Notes under the pieces: generated by a model
Databases searched by the model: none
Seen by the model: only the letters and a program-made list of their open reading frames with translations
What the model was told of the DNA's origin: nothing
Position numbers and translations under genes: made by a program
Shown here: positions 54,932-64,000 of the stretch, in pieces
Layout: each line of letters begins with the position of its first letter
How positions within the stretch are numbered: the first letter of the stretch is position 1
Origin: Asticcacaulis sp. UBA2476
GTDB lineage: Bacteria > Pseudomonadota > Alphaproteobacteria > Caulobacterales > Caulobacteraceae
NCBI GenBank assembly: GCA_002342035.1
Contig: DDPE01000039.1
Span: 1 to 64,000, forward strand
Direction of reading: 5' to 3'
Length of the DNA: 64,000 nt

Positions 54932-55786
54932 CTATTCGCTGTCCGGTGTGGCGTCCACCAAAGCGGACGGGTCGTCTTTGAGTATGCCCAGCTTACCCAA
55001 ATTGAGTGAAGCATAGGCGCGCACGGCTTTGTAATAGTTACTGTTTCCGCACGCATCCGTGCCAAACCGGCGCGCATTAGCCCCAAGGGTTTTGGCCGAC
55101 TGCTTATATTCGCTGAGTTTTTCCGGCGACAGATGCGGCGCGGCAGACGCATCCACGGTCTGCACCTTTTGCATGCGGGCTTCGGCGCGGGCATAGATGA
55201 CGCAGGACTGCGCTGCCGATACCCGCCCGGCATCCAGTAGCGGCTGACCGACAAGGCTATATTGCTTGCCATCACTGGCGGTAATGATGTTGGCGTCGGT
55301 GGTTATGACCGTGCCTGAGCCATCGGGATTATCAAGATAAAGCGACGGTGGGCGTTCCCTAAAACTTAACGAGCGTGCCATCAAAATCCAGAAGTCCGGC
55401 TGATCCAGCAGTATGGTCTCACTGCCCGTAAGGTTTATATCGTCCTTGGCGCGGACATAAAGGATCAGCATTTCTTTGAATACCGCCTGTACGCGGGCGC
55501 GTTCATTGGGCGACATGTCGCGGGTCGCCGGTGCGCGACCAAGTTCCAGCCCCAGGCCATAGGTCAGCATAGCTTCGGCCTTTAGCTGGGATGCCTGTGA
55601 CAACAGATCCGTCATCGGCACAGTCATGGCGGTGGTGACATAGGCTTGAGCTTTGCGGGCCGCGGCCGGTGTGAACTTGCCGTAGGTTTGCAAACGCGGG
55701 CTTTTCGGTGCCGCGTCGGCTATGCCTGAAAATGTTAAAGCTGCGGCGCACATAAGCGCCAGCCCGACCCCGTGTGGTCTCCCCAT
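54932..55786 (-). CDS. Secreted hypothetical protein, paralogue 1 of a local family
   Basis: A 284-residue exported protein (signal peptide about 1-25, ending A-D-A). Shared blocks with paralogue 2: A-M-T-V-P-M-T-D-L-L, Y-G-L-G-L-E-L-G-R-A-P-A-T, Q-P-D-F-W-I-L-M-A-R, A-A-Q-S-C, H-L-S-P-E-K-L and D-A-C-G, with a final L-G-K-L-G-I-L-K-D-D-P. First of the pair; a terminator between it and sucB shows that it is transcribed separately from the dehydrogenase genes. Role unknown. Confidence 0.78.
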   Translation of the reverse strand: MGRPHGVGLALMCAAALTFSGIADAAPKSPRLQTYGKFTPAAARKAQAYVTTAMTVPMTDLLSQASQLKAEAMLTYGLGLELGRAPATRDMSPNERARVQAVFKEMLILYVRAKDDINLTGSETILLDQPDFWILMARSLSFRERPPSLYLDNPDGSGTVITTDANIITASDGKQYSLVGQPLLDAGRVSAAQSCVIYARAEARMQKVQTVDASAAPHLSPEKLSEYKQSAKTLGANARRFGTDACGNSNYYKAVRAYASLNLGKLGILKDDPSALVDATPDSE

Positions 55787-55853
55787 GTGTTTCCCCGTCC
55801 CGAATTTTTATTATTGGCCGTACGATAACGTTAACAGGGCCGAAATGCCACAA

Positions 55854-55883
55854 AAAAGGCCGCCCCGGTTGGAGCGGCCTTTT
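55854..55883 (-). terminator. Intrinsic terminator after sucB
   Basis: AAAAGGCCGC and GCGGCCTTTT around a ten-base loop, with a run of six T on the minus strand. It ends the sucA-sucB transcript. Confidence 0.87.
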
Positions 55884-55902
55884 GGTAGTCAGCAATTGAC
55901 CT

Positions 55903-57429
55903 TTAGACGTCGAGGATAAAGCGCTGCGGATCTTCGAGGCCTTCTTTGATACGGACCAGGAAGGTCACGGCTTCCTTGCCGTCAACGATGCGGTGATCGT
56001 AGGACAGGGCCAGATACATCATGGGCCGAGCCACGATCTGACCGTTCACGACCATCGGGCGCTGGACGATGTTGTGCATCCCTAAGATACCGACCTGCGG
56101 CATGTTGAGGATCGGGGTCGACATCAGCGAGCCGTAGATACCGCCGTTGGTGATGGTAAACGTCCCGCCCTGAAGCTGATCCAGTGACAGAGTGCCGTCG
56201 CGGGCCTGCTTACCCAGACCGGCAATGCCTTTTTCGATACCGGCCAGCGACAGTTGATCGACATCGCGTAAGACCGGCACGACCAGACCCTTATCGGTGC
56301 CGACGGCGACACCAAGGTCATAGTGGTTCTTATAGATGATGTCGGTGCCGTCGATTTCAGCGTTAACCGCCGGAATGTCTTTCAGGGCCGCGACCACAGC
56401 CTTGGCGAAGAACGACATGAAGCCGAGTTTGACGCCATGACGCTTTTCAAAGGCATCCTTATAGGTGTTGCGCAGGTTCATGACCGTCGACATGTCGACT
56501 TCGTTGAAGGTGGTCAACTGAGCGGCGGTCGATTGCGACTCTTTCAAGCGACGGGCGATGGTCTGACGCAGGCGCGTCATCTTTACGCGTTCTTCGCGGG
56601 CGGCGGCGGGACGCGGAGCTGCCGGTGCTGAAGGCGTTGGGGTGACGGCGACTGGCGTCGGGGCCGGTGATGACAGAGCGGCCAGAGCGTCGCCCTTGGT
56701 GATGCGGCCATCCTTACCCGTGCCAGAGATGGCGGAGGTGTCGAGGTTGTTTTCGGTTGTGATGCGCTGAACCGACGGCGACAGATGCTGAGACGCGGCA
56801 GGGGCAGCCGCGGCAGCCGGAGCCGCAGCAGGTGACGATGCAGCCGGAACGGAACCGGCAGAAGCCCCGGCGGCGATTTTAGCGATGACCTGACCCGGCG
56901 TGACGGTGGCACCGTCAGCGGCCACGATTTCAGCCAGTACGCCATCCGCCGGTGAGGCGACTTCGACGGCGACCTTATCGGTTTCGATCTCGACCAGAAC
57001 TTCGTCTTTTTTGACGGCATCACCGGCTTTTTTCAGCCAGGTGCCAATAGCGCCTTCGGCCACGGATTCACCCATGACCGGGGTTTTAACCTCGACCAGA
57101 TTACCCGAAGCCGGTGCTGCGGCAGGCGCAGGCGCTGCTGCCGGGGCAGGTGTGGCGGCGGGGGCTGCCACGGGGGCCGGAGCCGCGGCGGCACCGGCAG
57201 CGCCTATGCGGCCAAGGATGGTGCCGGGGACAACGGTATCGCCTTCGCCGACCAGAATTTCTGACAGGGTGCCGTCAGCGGGGGCAGCAACTTCGAGGGA
57301 GACCTTATCGGTTTCCAGCTCGACCAGGACTTCGTCCTTCTTAACAGTGTCGCCGGGTTTTTTGGTCCAGCGGGCGATAGTGGCTTCGGCAACAGATTCG
57401 CCAAGAACGGGGGTTAAGATATCAGCCAT
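55903..57429 (-). CDS. sucB: 2-oxoglutarate dehydrogenase E2 with two lipoyl domains
   Basis: The succinyltransferase core of the complex; 508 residues, about 100 more than usual. Two tandem lipoyl domains (about 1-76 and 111-186), each with E-T-D-K-V, put lipoyl lysines at 42 and 152. Ala/Pro-rich hinges (77-108 and 187-213) flank the second. An E3/E1-binding domain (about 215-252) follows, then the catalytic domain from about 282 with the Y-D-H-R-I-V-D-G active site (His479, Asp483). A 60-base gap to sucA suggests one operon. Pyruvate dehydrogenase E2 often has several lipoyl domains, but the sucA neighbour and the catalytic domain favour the 2-oxoglutarate enzyme. Confidence 0.93.
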   Translation of the reverse strand: MADILTPVLGESVAEATIARWTKKPGDTVKKDEVLVELETDKVSLEVAAPADGTLSEILVGEGDTVVPGTILGRIGAAGAAAAPAPVAAPAATPAPAAAPAPAAAPASGNLVEVKTPVMGESVAEGAIGTWLKKAGDAVKKDEVLVEIETDKVAVEVASPADGVLAEIVAADGATVTPGQVIAKIAAGASAGSVPAASSPAAAPAAAAAPAASQHLSPSVQRITTENNLDTSAISGTGKDGRITKGDALAALSSPAPTPVAVTPTPSAPAAPRPAAAREERVKMTRLRQTIARRLKESQSTAAQLTTFNEVDMSTVMNLRNTYKDAFEKRHGVKLGFMSFFAKAVVAALKDIPAVNAEIDGTDIIYKNHYDLGVAVGTDKGLVVPVLRDVDQLSLAGIEKGIAGLGKQARDGTLSLDQLQGGTFTITNGGIYGSLMSTPILNMPQVGILGMHNIVQRPMVVNGQIVARPMMYLALSYDHRIVDGKEAVTFLVRIKEGLEDPQRFILDV

Positions 57430-57489
57430 GAGGTTTCAGGCTCCGATTTTGAAATTTTGAAAAATGCGTGTGGGGGAAGGCGCTCGCGC

Positions 57490-60462
57490 TTACGCGAACG
57501 CCTCATTGAGAAAGGTTTCAAGCTCTTTGAGGTGGCGGCTCATGACACCAGCGGCGGTCGAGGCGGAAGCCGGACGACCGACATAACGGGCACGCTTGGC
57601 CTTGATCTTCAGCTTATCCAGCGTCAGTTCCAGCCACGGCTCGACAAACGTCCAGCCGCCCATGTTTTTCGGTTCTTCCTGACACCAGACCAGTTCGGCG
57701 TTCTTAAAACGGCCAAGCTCGGTCAGCAGCGACTTCATCGGCCACGGATAGAACTGCTCCAGGCGCATCAGGTACACGTCCTTGATGCCCTTCTTTTCGC
57801 GGTCTTCGAGCAGGTCATAATAGACCTTGCCCGAACACAGAACGACGCGGCGGATCTTATCGTCGGCGACCAGCTTGACACCGGCGACTTCCGGACGGGT
57901 CTGGGCGTCGTCGTGCAGGACGCGGTGGAAGCTAGACCCCTCAGAGATATCCGCAAAGGTCGAAACCGCCTTCTTGTGACGCAGAAGCGATTTCGGCGTC
58001 ATGATGATCAGGGGTTTGCGGAACGGGCGGTGGATCTGACGGCGCAGGATGTGGAAGTAGTTGGCAGGCGTCGTGCAGTTGGCGACCTGCATATTGTCTT
58101 CGGCGCACGCTTGCAGGAAGCGTTCAAGGCGTGCGGACGAATGTTCCGGGCCCTGACCTTCGTAACCGTGCGGCAAAAGCATCACAAGACCTGACATCCG
58201 CAGCCACTTGCGCTCACCCGATGAGATGAACTGGTCAATGACCACTTGCGCGCCGTTGACGAAGTCGCCGAACTGGCCTTCCCACAGGGTCAATGTGTTC
58301 GGATCGGCGAGCGAATAGCCATACTCAAAACCAAGCACGGCTTCTTCGGACAGGGCCGAGTCGATCACTTCGTACTGAGCCTGACCTTCGCGCAGATTGT
58401 TGAGCGGGAAGTAGCGTTCTTCCGTGGTCTGATCAACGAAGGCGGAGTGGCGTTGTGAGAAGGTGCCGCGTACTGAATCCTGACCGGACAGACGCACGGG
58501 GAAGCCTTCGTCGAGCAGTGACCCATAGGCCAGATGTTCAGCCAGTGCCCAATCGATGTTTTCGCCGGAATCCACCGCTGCGCGACGGGCTTCAATGACG
58601 CGCTTCAGCGTCTTGTGCATATCGACGTGGTTGGGGATTTCGGTGATCTTGCGGCCAATCTCAAGAAGTTTGGCGCGGGGGACCGAGGTGGTGCCGCGAC
58701 GCTCATCCTCTTCGGGCAGGCCAAGGCCCGACCATTTGCCGTCCAGCCAGTCAGCCTTTGAGGCCTTATAAACCTTACCCGCTTCAAATTCGGAATCGAG
58801 GAAAGTGTCGAAGTCCTTGATGAAGCCATCAACCTCAGCCTGAGAGACGGTGCCCTCAGCGATTAGGCGCTGCGAGTAAAGCTCGCGCGTTGACGGATGG
58901 TCCTTAATCTTGGCGTACATCAGCGGCTGGGTGAAGGTCGGATCATCGCCTTCGTTGTGACCGAAGCGGCGATAGCAGAACATGTCGATGACCACGTCTT
59001 TGGCGAAGGTCTGACGGAACTCGGTCGCCAGTTTCGCGGCAAACACCACAGCTTCGGGATCGTCACCGTTGACGTGCAGGATAGGCGCCGCGACCATCAA
59101 GGCCACGTCCGAAGGATAGGGGCTTGAGCGTGAATTGTGCGGCGAGGTCGTAAAGCCGATCTGGTTATTGATGATGAAGTGGATAGTGCCGCCGGTCTTA
59201 TAGCCCTTAAGGCCCATCAGCGCGAAACATTCCATGCCCACGCCCTGACCGGCAAAGGCGGCATCGCCGTGGATCAGCAGCGGCAGGGTGCCGGAGCGAT
59301 CGAGCGTGCCGTCGTTCTTTTCCTTGATTTGATAATATTGTTTGGCGCGCGCCTTACCCAGAACGACCGGGTTGACGATTTCAAGGTGCGACGGGTTGGC
59401 GGTTAGCGACAGGTGGACATTGTTACCGTCAAAGGCACGGTCAGATGACGCGCCCATGTGGTACTTCACGTCGCCGGAACCTTCGATGTCCGACGGCAGG
59501 GACGAGCCGCCCTGAAATTCATGGAACACGGCCTTATAGGGCTTGCCCATCACGCCGGCCAGCACGTTAAGGCGGCCGCGGTGGGCCATGCCGAGGATGA
59601 TGTCCTTCATTCCGAGCGCGCCGCCGCGCTTGATGATCTGCTCCAGCGCGGGGATCATGGCTTCGCCGCCATCAAGGCCGAAGCGCTTGGTGCCGGGGAA
59701 GCGGCGGTGGATGAAGCGCTCAAAACCTTCGGTTTCGATCAGCTTCTTCAGGATGGCGATCTTGCCTTCCTTGGTGAAGGTGATTTCCTTATCGCGGCCT
59801 TCGATGCGCTCCTGAATCCAGGCTTTTTCAGCCGGATCGGCGATGTGCATGTACTGCACGCCGACATTAGAGCAATAGGTGCGCTTAAGGATGGTGATGA
59901 TTTCGGTTAAGGTCGCGGTCTCTAAGCCCAGAACGCCGTCGATAAAGATCGGACGGTTCAGGTCAGCATCGGTAAAGCCCCAGTGCGAGGGCTCAAGCTC
60001 AGGATTAGTACCCTTGGGCGAGATGCCGAGTGGATCGAGGTTCGATTGCAGGTGGCCGCGGATACGGTAGGCGCGGATCAGCATCAAGGCGCGCACGGAG
60101 TCGCGCGACGCGGCGCGCAGAGCCTCCGGTGACGGGGCAGCCGAGCCGGTGACCACTGCGGCGGTCTTTTCCGGCATCTTGGCGGCCTTGGCCTCAACCG
60201 CGGGCCAGAACCCGTCCATGGCCGAGGTCAGCTCATCGCGGACGGCGGGAATATCGCGCGCCCATGACCCGGCGTCAGCGTTATCCGCGACGACCGAGGG
60301 CTGGTCCATCAACTGATCGAAGAAGGCCCGCCAGGCGGGGGAGACGGAACTGGGGTCTTTGGCCCATTTTTCCTGAATTTGTTCGATAAAAACGGCATTG
60401 CCGCCATACAGAAACGAGGTTTCTGCGAACACCTGATTTAAACGGCCGGAATCATCCGCCAT
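57490..60462 (-). CDS. sucA: 2-oxoglutarate dehydrogenase E1
   Basis: The thiamine-diphosphate-dependent decarboxylating component, 990 residues, acting with SucB and LpdA to make succinyl-CoA. The N-terminal E2-binding segment has the L-Y-G-G-N-A-x-F-I-E pattern, and the ThDP site with G-D-A-A-F-A-G-Q-G and N-N-Q-I-G-F is near the middle. The C-terminal part includes Q-P-A-like receiver and E-E-P-K-N-M-G-G-W segments. ATG 60462 with AGGT upstream is chosen over a start 24 bases earlier. Its leader contains two covarying hairpins (60478-60542). Confidence 0.95.
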   Translation of the reverse strand: MADDSGRLNQVFAETSFLYGGNAVFIEQIQEKWAKDPSSVSPAWRAFFDQLMDQPSVVADNADAGSWARDIPAVRDELTSAMDGFWPAVEAKAAKMPEKTAAVVTGSAAPSPEALRAASRDSVRALMLIRAYRIRGHLQSNLDPLGISPKGTNPELEPSHWGFTDADLNRPIFIDGVLGLETATLTEIITILKRTYCSNVGVQYMHIADPAEKAWIQERIEGRDKEITFTKEGKIAILKKLIETEGFERFIHRRFPGTKRFGLDGGEAMIPALEQIIKRGGALGMKDIILGMAHRGRLNVLAGVMGKPYKAVFHEFQGGSSLPSDIEGSGDVKYHMGASSDRAFDGNNVHLSLTANPSHLEIVNPVVLGKARAKQYYQIKEKNDGTLDRSGTLPLLIHGDAAFAGQGVGMECFALMGLKGYKTGGTIHFIINNQIGFTTSPHNSRSSPYPSDVALMVAAPILHVNGDDPEAVVFAAKLATEFRQTFAKDVVIDMFCYRRFGHNEGDDPTFTQPLMYAKIKDHPSTRELYSQRLIAEGTVSQAEVDGFIKDFDTFLDSEFEAGKVYKASKADWLDGKWSGLGLPEEDERRGTTSVPRAKLLEIGRKITEIPNHVDMHKTLKRVIEARRAAVDSGENIDWALAEHLAYGSLLDEGFPVRLSGQDSVRGTFSQRHSAFVDQTTEERYFPLNNLREGQAQYEVIDSALSEEAVLGFEYGYSLADPNTLTLWEGQFGDFVNGAQVVIDQFISSGERKWLRMSGLVMLLPHGYEGQGPEHSSARLERFLQACAEDNMQVANCTTPANYFHILRRQIHRPFRKPLIIMTPKSLLRHKKAVSTFADISEGSSFHRVLHDDAQTRPEVAGVKLVADDKIRRVVLCSGKVYYDLLEDREKKGIKDVYLMRLEQFYPWPMKSLLTELGRFKNAELVWCQEEPKNMGGWTFVEPWLELTLDKLKIKAKRARYVGRPASASTAAGVMSRHLKELETFLNEAFA

Positions 60463-60477
60463 GAGGTTACCTGCTGA

Positions 60478-60542
60478 AGCGGCCAATTACGACACCGCTT
60501 CCCTTTCATGTTTCGGTTTAGGCGGCCAATTACGACACCGCC
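60478..60542 (-). promoter_or_regulatory. Twin hairpins with constant loop in the sucA leader
   Basis: A 20-base direct repeat, GCGGCCAATTACGACACCGC, occurs at 60479-60498 and 60522-60541, 43 bases apart. The flanking bases extend each copy to a stem: AAGCGG/CCGCTT in the first and AGGCGG/CCGCCT in the second, so one stem pair changes from A-T to G-C while the 12-base loop is constant. It lies 16 bases upstream of the sucA start codon on the minus strand. RNA regulatory hairpins or a pair of operators are both possible. The remaining gap to 60722 is AT-rich and holds no gene I can support. Confidence 0.6.
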
Positions 60543-60714
60543 TGCCTTGAGCACTAGGCATTGAAGCGCACTGCGACTATTCGCAGCACTGACTTACGCA
60601 TACTCTTTTTTTTGACCGTTGAGAACCGCCAAAAATGGGTGAATCAATTTGTCAGACAAAATTTTTCATTTCGGTTTGTGACCGTAAATTCGCGCCTGAA
60701 AATGGCTTTCGCCC

Positions 60715-60749
60715 ACAAAAAAGGCGGCACCCTAAGATGCCGCCCTTTT
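60715..60749 (-). terminator. Intrinsic terminator after sucD
   Basis: GGCGGCA and TGCCGCC around an eight-base loop, with a T-rich run on the minus strand side (complement of the A run before 60723). Confidence 0.83.
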
Positions 60750-60771
60750 CGTAATAATTTAAGGATATTGA

Positions 60772-61659
60772 TTAACCCTTAAGGACCGACAGAAGCGTCT
60801 CGCCCAGGGCTGCCGGAGACGGCGACACCTTGATGCCCGCCGCTTCCATGGCGGCGATCTTGTCTTCTGCGCCGCCCTTGCCGCCGGAGATGATCGCACC
60901 GGCATGGCCCATGCGACGACCCGGAGGGGCTGTGCGGCCTGCGATGAAACCGGCCATCGGCTTTTTACGGCCGCGCTTGGCTTCGTCGATCAGGAACTGA
61001 GCGGCGTCTTCTTCGGCAGAGCCGCCGATTTCACCGATCATGATGATCGACTTGGTTTCATCGTCGGCCAGGAACATTTCCAGCATGTCGATGAACTCAG
61101 TGCCCTTGACCGGGTCGCCACCGATGCCGACAGCGGTCGTTTGACCGAGGCCAGCATTAGTCGTCTGGAACACAGCTTCGTAGGTCAGGGTGCCGGAGCG
61201 CGAAACCACGCCGACCGAACCCTTGGAGAAGATGTTGCCCGGCATGATGCCGATCTTGCACTCGTTCGGGGTCAGGACGCCGGGGCAGTTCGGGCCGATC
61301 AGGCGCGACTTGGAACCGCTAAGGGCGCGCTTGACCTTGACCATGTCCAGAACCGGAATACCTTCGGTGATGCAGACGATCAGTGGGATTTCCGCTTCGA
61401 TGGCCTCAAGGATGGCATCAGCCGCGAAGGGCGGCGGCACGTAGATGGCCGAGGCCGTAGCGCCCGTTCGGTCCTTGGCTTCGGCGACCGAGTCGTAGAC
61501 CGGCAGACCGATATGGGTCGTGCCGCCCTTACCCGGCGTAACCCCGCCCACGACCTTGGTACCGTAATAGGCGATGGCCTGCTCGGAGTGGAAGGTCCCT
61601 TGCGCGCCGGTGAACCCTTGCGTGATGATCTTGGTGTCTTTGTTGATCAGGATTGACAT
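60772..61659 (-). CDS. sucD: Succinyl-CoA synthetase alpha subunit
   Basis: It generates ATP or GTP from succinyl-CoA; the alpha subunit of 295 residues carries the CoA site and the phospho-histidine loop. Landmarks are [27 protein letters not shown] and the active-site G-H-A-G-A-I-I. It begins nine bases after sucC. Expected to work in the same cycle as the sucA-sucB products encoded next. Confidence 0.96.
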   Translation of the reverse strand: MSILINKDTKIITQGFTGAQGTFHSEQAIAYYGTKVVGGVTPGKGGTTHIGLPVYDSVAEAKDRTGATASAIYVPPPFAADAILEAIEAEIPLIVCITEGIPVLDMVKVKRALSGSKSRLIGPNCPGVLTPNECKIGIMPGNIFSKGSVGVVSRSGTLTYEAVFQTTNAGLGQTTAVGIGGDPVKGTEFIDMLEMFLADDETKSIIMIGEIGGSAEEDAAQFLIDEAKRGRKKPMAGFIAGRTAPPGRRMGHAGAIISGGKGGAEDKIAAMEAAGIKVSPSPAALGETLLSVLKG

Positions 61660-61668
61660 GTCTGAACC

Positions 61669-62871
61669 TTAGCCCTTCACAGCTTTGACAATTTTCGCGG
61701 CCGCATCGGCCAGATCGTCGGCGGCGATGACATTAAGGCCCGACTCATTGATGATTTTCTTGCCCAGTTCGACATTGGTGCCCTCTAAGCGCACCACCAG
61801 CGGAACCTTAAGGCCGACTTCCTTCACAGCGGTGATCACACCGGTCGCGATGATGTCGCACTTCATGATGCCACCAAAGATGTTGACCAGAATGCCTTTG
61901 ACCTTGGGGTCGGAGGTGATGATCTTGAACGCCGCCGTCACCTTTTCAGTCGTGGCACCGCCGCCGACATCGAGGAAGTTGGCAGGCTCAGAACCGTAAA
62001 GCTTGATGATGTCGAGCGTGGCCATGGCCAGACCCGCACCGTTGACCATACAGCCGATTTCGCCGTCAAGAGCGATGTAGCTGAGGTCGAACTTTGAGGC
62101 TTCGATTTCCTTGGGGTCTTCTTCGGTCAGGTCGCGTAGGGCCTGAATGTCGGGATGACGGAACAGGGAGTTGGAATCGAACGACACCTTGGCGTCCAGA
62201 ACCAGAAGCTGGTCGTCGCCGGTGATGATCAGCGGGTTGATTTCCAGCATGTCCATGTCCTTGGCGTTGAACGCCGCGTACAGTTGCTGGAGCAGCTTAT
62301 AAGCTTGCTTGGACAGGTCGCCCTTGAGGCCAAGCGCGGCCGACAGGGTGCGGCCGTGATGCGGGAACACGCCCGTAGCCGGATCGATAGTGAAGCTCAG
62401 AATCTTCTCAGGCGTCGAATGGGCCACTTCTTCGATGTCCATGCCGCCTTCGGTCGAGGCGACGACCGAGACGCGCGATGATACGCGATCAACCAGCAGC
62501 GACAGATAAAGCTCTTTTTTGATGTCCGCGCCTTCTTCGATGTAGAGGCGGTTGACTTGCTTGCCCGCAGGGCCGGTCTGGTGGGTCACGAGGACGCGGC
62601 CCAGCATTTCATCGGCATTGGCTTCGACTTCAGCCGGAGACTTGACGACGCGCACGCCGCCCTTGGCATCGGCGCCTAAGCCTTCAAACTTGCCCTTGCC
62701 GCGACCACCTGCGTGGATCTGCGACTTGACTACCCACACCTTGGTGGAGTCGTCTTTCAGGTTCTTGGCGGCCTCAAGGGCCTCCTTGGGGGAAAACGCG
62801 GGATAGCCGCGCGGAACGGCAACGCCGAACTCTTTCAGTACGGCCTTGGCTTGATGTTCGTGAATGTTCAT
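61669..62871 (-). CDS. sucC: Succinyl-CoA synthetase beta subunit
   Basis: An ATP-grasp subunit of 400 residues, starting M-N-I-H-E-H-Q-A-K, which fixes the start at ATG 62871. The ATP-grasp loop H-A-G-G-R-G-K, E-I-N-P-L-I-I and G-G-x-A-T-T-E-K-V, then N-I-F-G-G-I-M-x-C-D, are present. First gene of the sucCD operon. The 287-base upstream gap (62872-63158) is AT-rich and contains two TATATCATATA motifs (63057-63067 and 63121-63131), likely part of its promoter region. Confidence 0.96.
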   Translation of the reverse strand: MNIHEHQAKAVLKEFGVAVPRGYPAFSPKEALEAAKNLKDDSTKVWVVKSQIHAGGRGKGKFEGLGADAKGGVRVVKSPAEVEANADEMLGRVLVTHQTGPAGKQVNRLYIEEGADIKKELYLSLLVDRVSSRVSVVASTEGGMDIEEVAHSTPEKILSFTIDPATGVFPHHGRTLSAALGLKGDLSKQAYKLLQQLYAAFNAKDMDMLEINPLIITGDDQLLVLDAKVSFDSNSLFRHPDIQALRDLTEEDPKEIEASKFDLSYIALDGEIGCMVNGAGLAMATLDIIKLYGSEPANFLDVGGGATTEKVTAAFKIITSDPKVKGILVNIFGGIMKCDIIATGVITAVKEVGLKVPLVVRLEGTNVELGKKIINESGLNVIAADDLADAAAKIVKAVKG

Positions 62872-63056
62872 GGAACCCGTCTGTGCTTTGCGAAAGCTTG
62901 GAAATATCTTTGGGGCGTAAGCCCCTGGCGAACGGTACTTGAGGGCGAACCTCATTGTCCGTCCCGCGACCAAGCTGCCTTATAAAGTCCCAAACACTTG
63001 TGTGCAACCGCTCAAATGCACCTATTTTGCAATCGCAAAGCCAAATTTACGGGCTC

Positions 63057-63131
63057 TATATCATATAAATTAAGCCTTAAGCTGAACGGTAAGCGCTGTC
63101 ATGACGCTTGCGCACTAAAGTATATCATATA
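63057..63131. promoter_or_regulatory. Paired TATATCATATA motifs upstream of sucC
   Basis: The 11-base motif occurs at 63057-63067 and again at 63121-63131, start to start 64 bases. The core TATATCATATA is a near palindrome. It lies in the only AT-rich stretch ahead of sucC. Confidence 0.4.
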
Positions 63132-63158
63132 TTATTTTAGCGCTAACATCGCTGATAT

Positions 63159-63689
63159 TTATCCAAAAAAGACCCGCCACATCAGGCGTCCTGGCATAAA
63201 GGTCAGCGCCCCGGCGATAATCAGTCCGCCCATAAACAGGCTGATGGCGGCATTTCTGTGCTGTTTGATATTTCCCTTGCGGGCTGCATAAATGATCATG
63301 GGGGACGATACGGCGGTCCAGCCGGACAGCAGATGGATCAGGCTAAAGCTGCCCTGATTGATTTCCCGAATAAAAAAGCTTGATATGGCGGTGATCAGCA
63401 TAAGCCCGACCCAGATCCAGCCCAGTATGCGGTGCGGCATTTTGCCTTTCGGGCCTAAAAACTGAATTAGCCCGATCACAAAAGCAGAGGCGGCGGCGGC
63501 AATATGGATCTGAATGGCTGCGGGCTGAAGCATAATCAGCGCCCAGTTCGGGGCATGGGGGACGAAGTTTTCAGCCGCAGACACCATGCGGGCGCGCACA
63601 TTGGCATCCATGGATTGCAAGGCCAGATAAATGATGCCGACGGTCAATAGTGTTGGCAGAATGAATTGCAGCAGAAGTTTGCGAACCAC
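63159..63689 (-). CDS. DUF2306-type membrane protein
   Basis: A 176-residue integral membrane protein with about four to five helices. The pattern I-H-I-A-A-A-A-x-A-F-V-I-G-L-I-Q-F, K-x-P-H-R-I-L-G-W-I-W, followed by late R-N-A-A-I-S and G-R-L-M-W, is characteristic of the DUF2306 (YozB-like) family, whose His residues on helices suggest haem or metal binding. Function not established. GGAG about six bases upstream of the ATG supports the start. Confidence 0.75.
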   Translation of the reverse strand: MVRKLLLQFILPTLLTVGIIYLALQSMDANVRARMVSAAENFVPHAPNWALIMLQPAAIQIHIAAAASAFVIGLIQFLGPKGKMPHRILGWIWVGLMLITAISSFFIREINQGSFSLIHLLSGWTAVSSPMIIYAARKGNIKQHRNAAISLFMGGLIIAGALTFMPGRLMWRVFFG

Positions 63690-63751
63690 AGGCGGTTCTC
63701 CTTTGACGGGGGTGATCCAATGGCTGTAAATCTGTCAGATAGTTTTTCAGG

Positions 63752-64000
63752 ATGCCTGCCCCGATGCGCGAAACCGCCAGCGAAATACGTGAAATGCCGG
63801 TAACTGCCGTTCGCGCTTCGCGAATAACCGACGCGCTGATGCCGTGGGCCAAGACCTATGGTATCGCGATTGGTATGGCTTTGTTTCTGACGGCGATTGC
63901 CGCGTCAGGCACGGAGGTTTTCAGCCTGCCGGCGCGGTTTCTGTACTGGGCGAGCCTGATGGTCGGCGGGACGTTCATTGCTCACGGTGTCAGTTTTCTG
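63752..64000 (+). CDS. Start of a membrane protein gene, cut by the window edge
   Basis: 83 codons are visible: a polar N terminus (about 1-30) and two hydrophobic segments (about 34-50 and 63-83). This arrangement occurs at the start of Caulobacterales LytTR-type transcription factors with an N-terminal membrane domain, but the informative DNA-binding part is outside the window. ATG 63752 or ATG 63764 may be the start. Confidence 0.5.
   Translation, partial: MPAPMRETASEIREMPVTAVRASRITDALMPWAKTYGIAIGMALFLTAIAASGTEVFSLPARFLYWASLMVGGTFIAHGVSFL

Noticed and set aside
57457..58194. Plus-strand frame of 245 codons inside sucA
   Set aside because: Antisense to the sucA catalytic region, with no domain signature.

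Overview
The window is a chromosomal stretch of an alphaproteobacterium, most probably of the Caulobacteraceae and perhaps close to Asticcacaulis. The evidence is the divergent Caulobacter-type DnaA, the order mutM-rpsT-dnaA, the cycHJKL-type cytochrome c cluster followed by degP and a two-component system, the order trpF-trpB-trpA-accD-folC, the order tsaE-amgK-murU-addB-addA-trxA, and a high-GC codon bias throughout. No rRNA, tRNA, CRISPR array or insertion sequence was recognised. The species assignment is inference from gene content and order.

Left part (1-16 kb): the 3' end of a probable gene transfer agent tail/host-specificity gene, a DnaJ-type chaperone, a small periplasmic PepSY-like protein with a PhoP/PhoQ-like two-component system, a Cys-rich orphan gene bracketed by inverted repeats, an uncharacterised 455-residue protein, ccmI-ccmE-ccmF-ccmH for cytochrome c maturation, a DegP protease, a second two-component system, then trmD and rplS.

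Middle (16-43 kb): a lipoprotein sugar dehydrogenase, small membrane proteins, an AT-rich orphan, mmsA, an acyltransferase-tsaE-amgK-murU-addB-addA-trxA run (cell-wall sugar recycling, tRNA t6A formation, double-strand break repair, redox), and on the other strand trpF-trpB-trpA-accD-folC. These are followed by a glucokinase-fold protein that has lost its catalytic residues, an MFS transporter, a carbonic anhydrase, an aldo/keto reductase and mutM.

Right part (43-64 kb): rpsT, a 748-bp structured gap, then the replication genes dnaA-dnaN-recF-gyrB on the plus strand. On the minus strand lies the lower TCA cycle and 2-oxoglutarate dehydrogenase block: sucC-sucD, sucA-sucB (an E2 with two lipoyl domains) and lpdA, with a family of three secreted paralogues and a membrane protein in and next to it. 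A DUF2306-type membrane protein and the start of another membrane protein close the window.

The most striking unexplained signals are non-coding. (1) A GC-rich dispersed repeat occurs in at least eight intergenic gaps, often supplying the Shine-Dalgarno sequence of the next gene and in one place bracketing an orphan gene as an inverted repeat. (2) Palindromes sit across or beside the stop codons of five unrelated genes. (3) Two hairpins with a constant loop and a covarying stem lie in the sucA leader. (4) A cruciform-like element with terminal inverted repeats fills the folC upstream gap. (5) A strongly structured region precedes dnaA.
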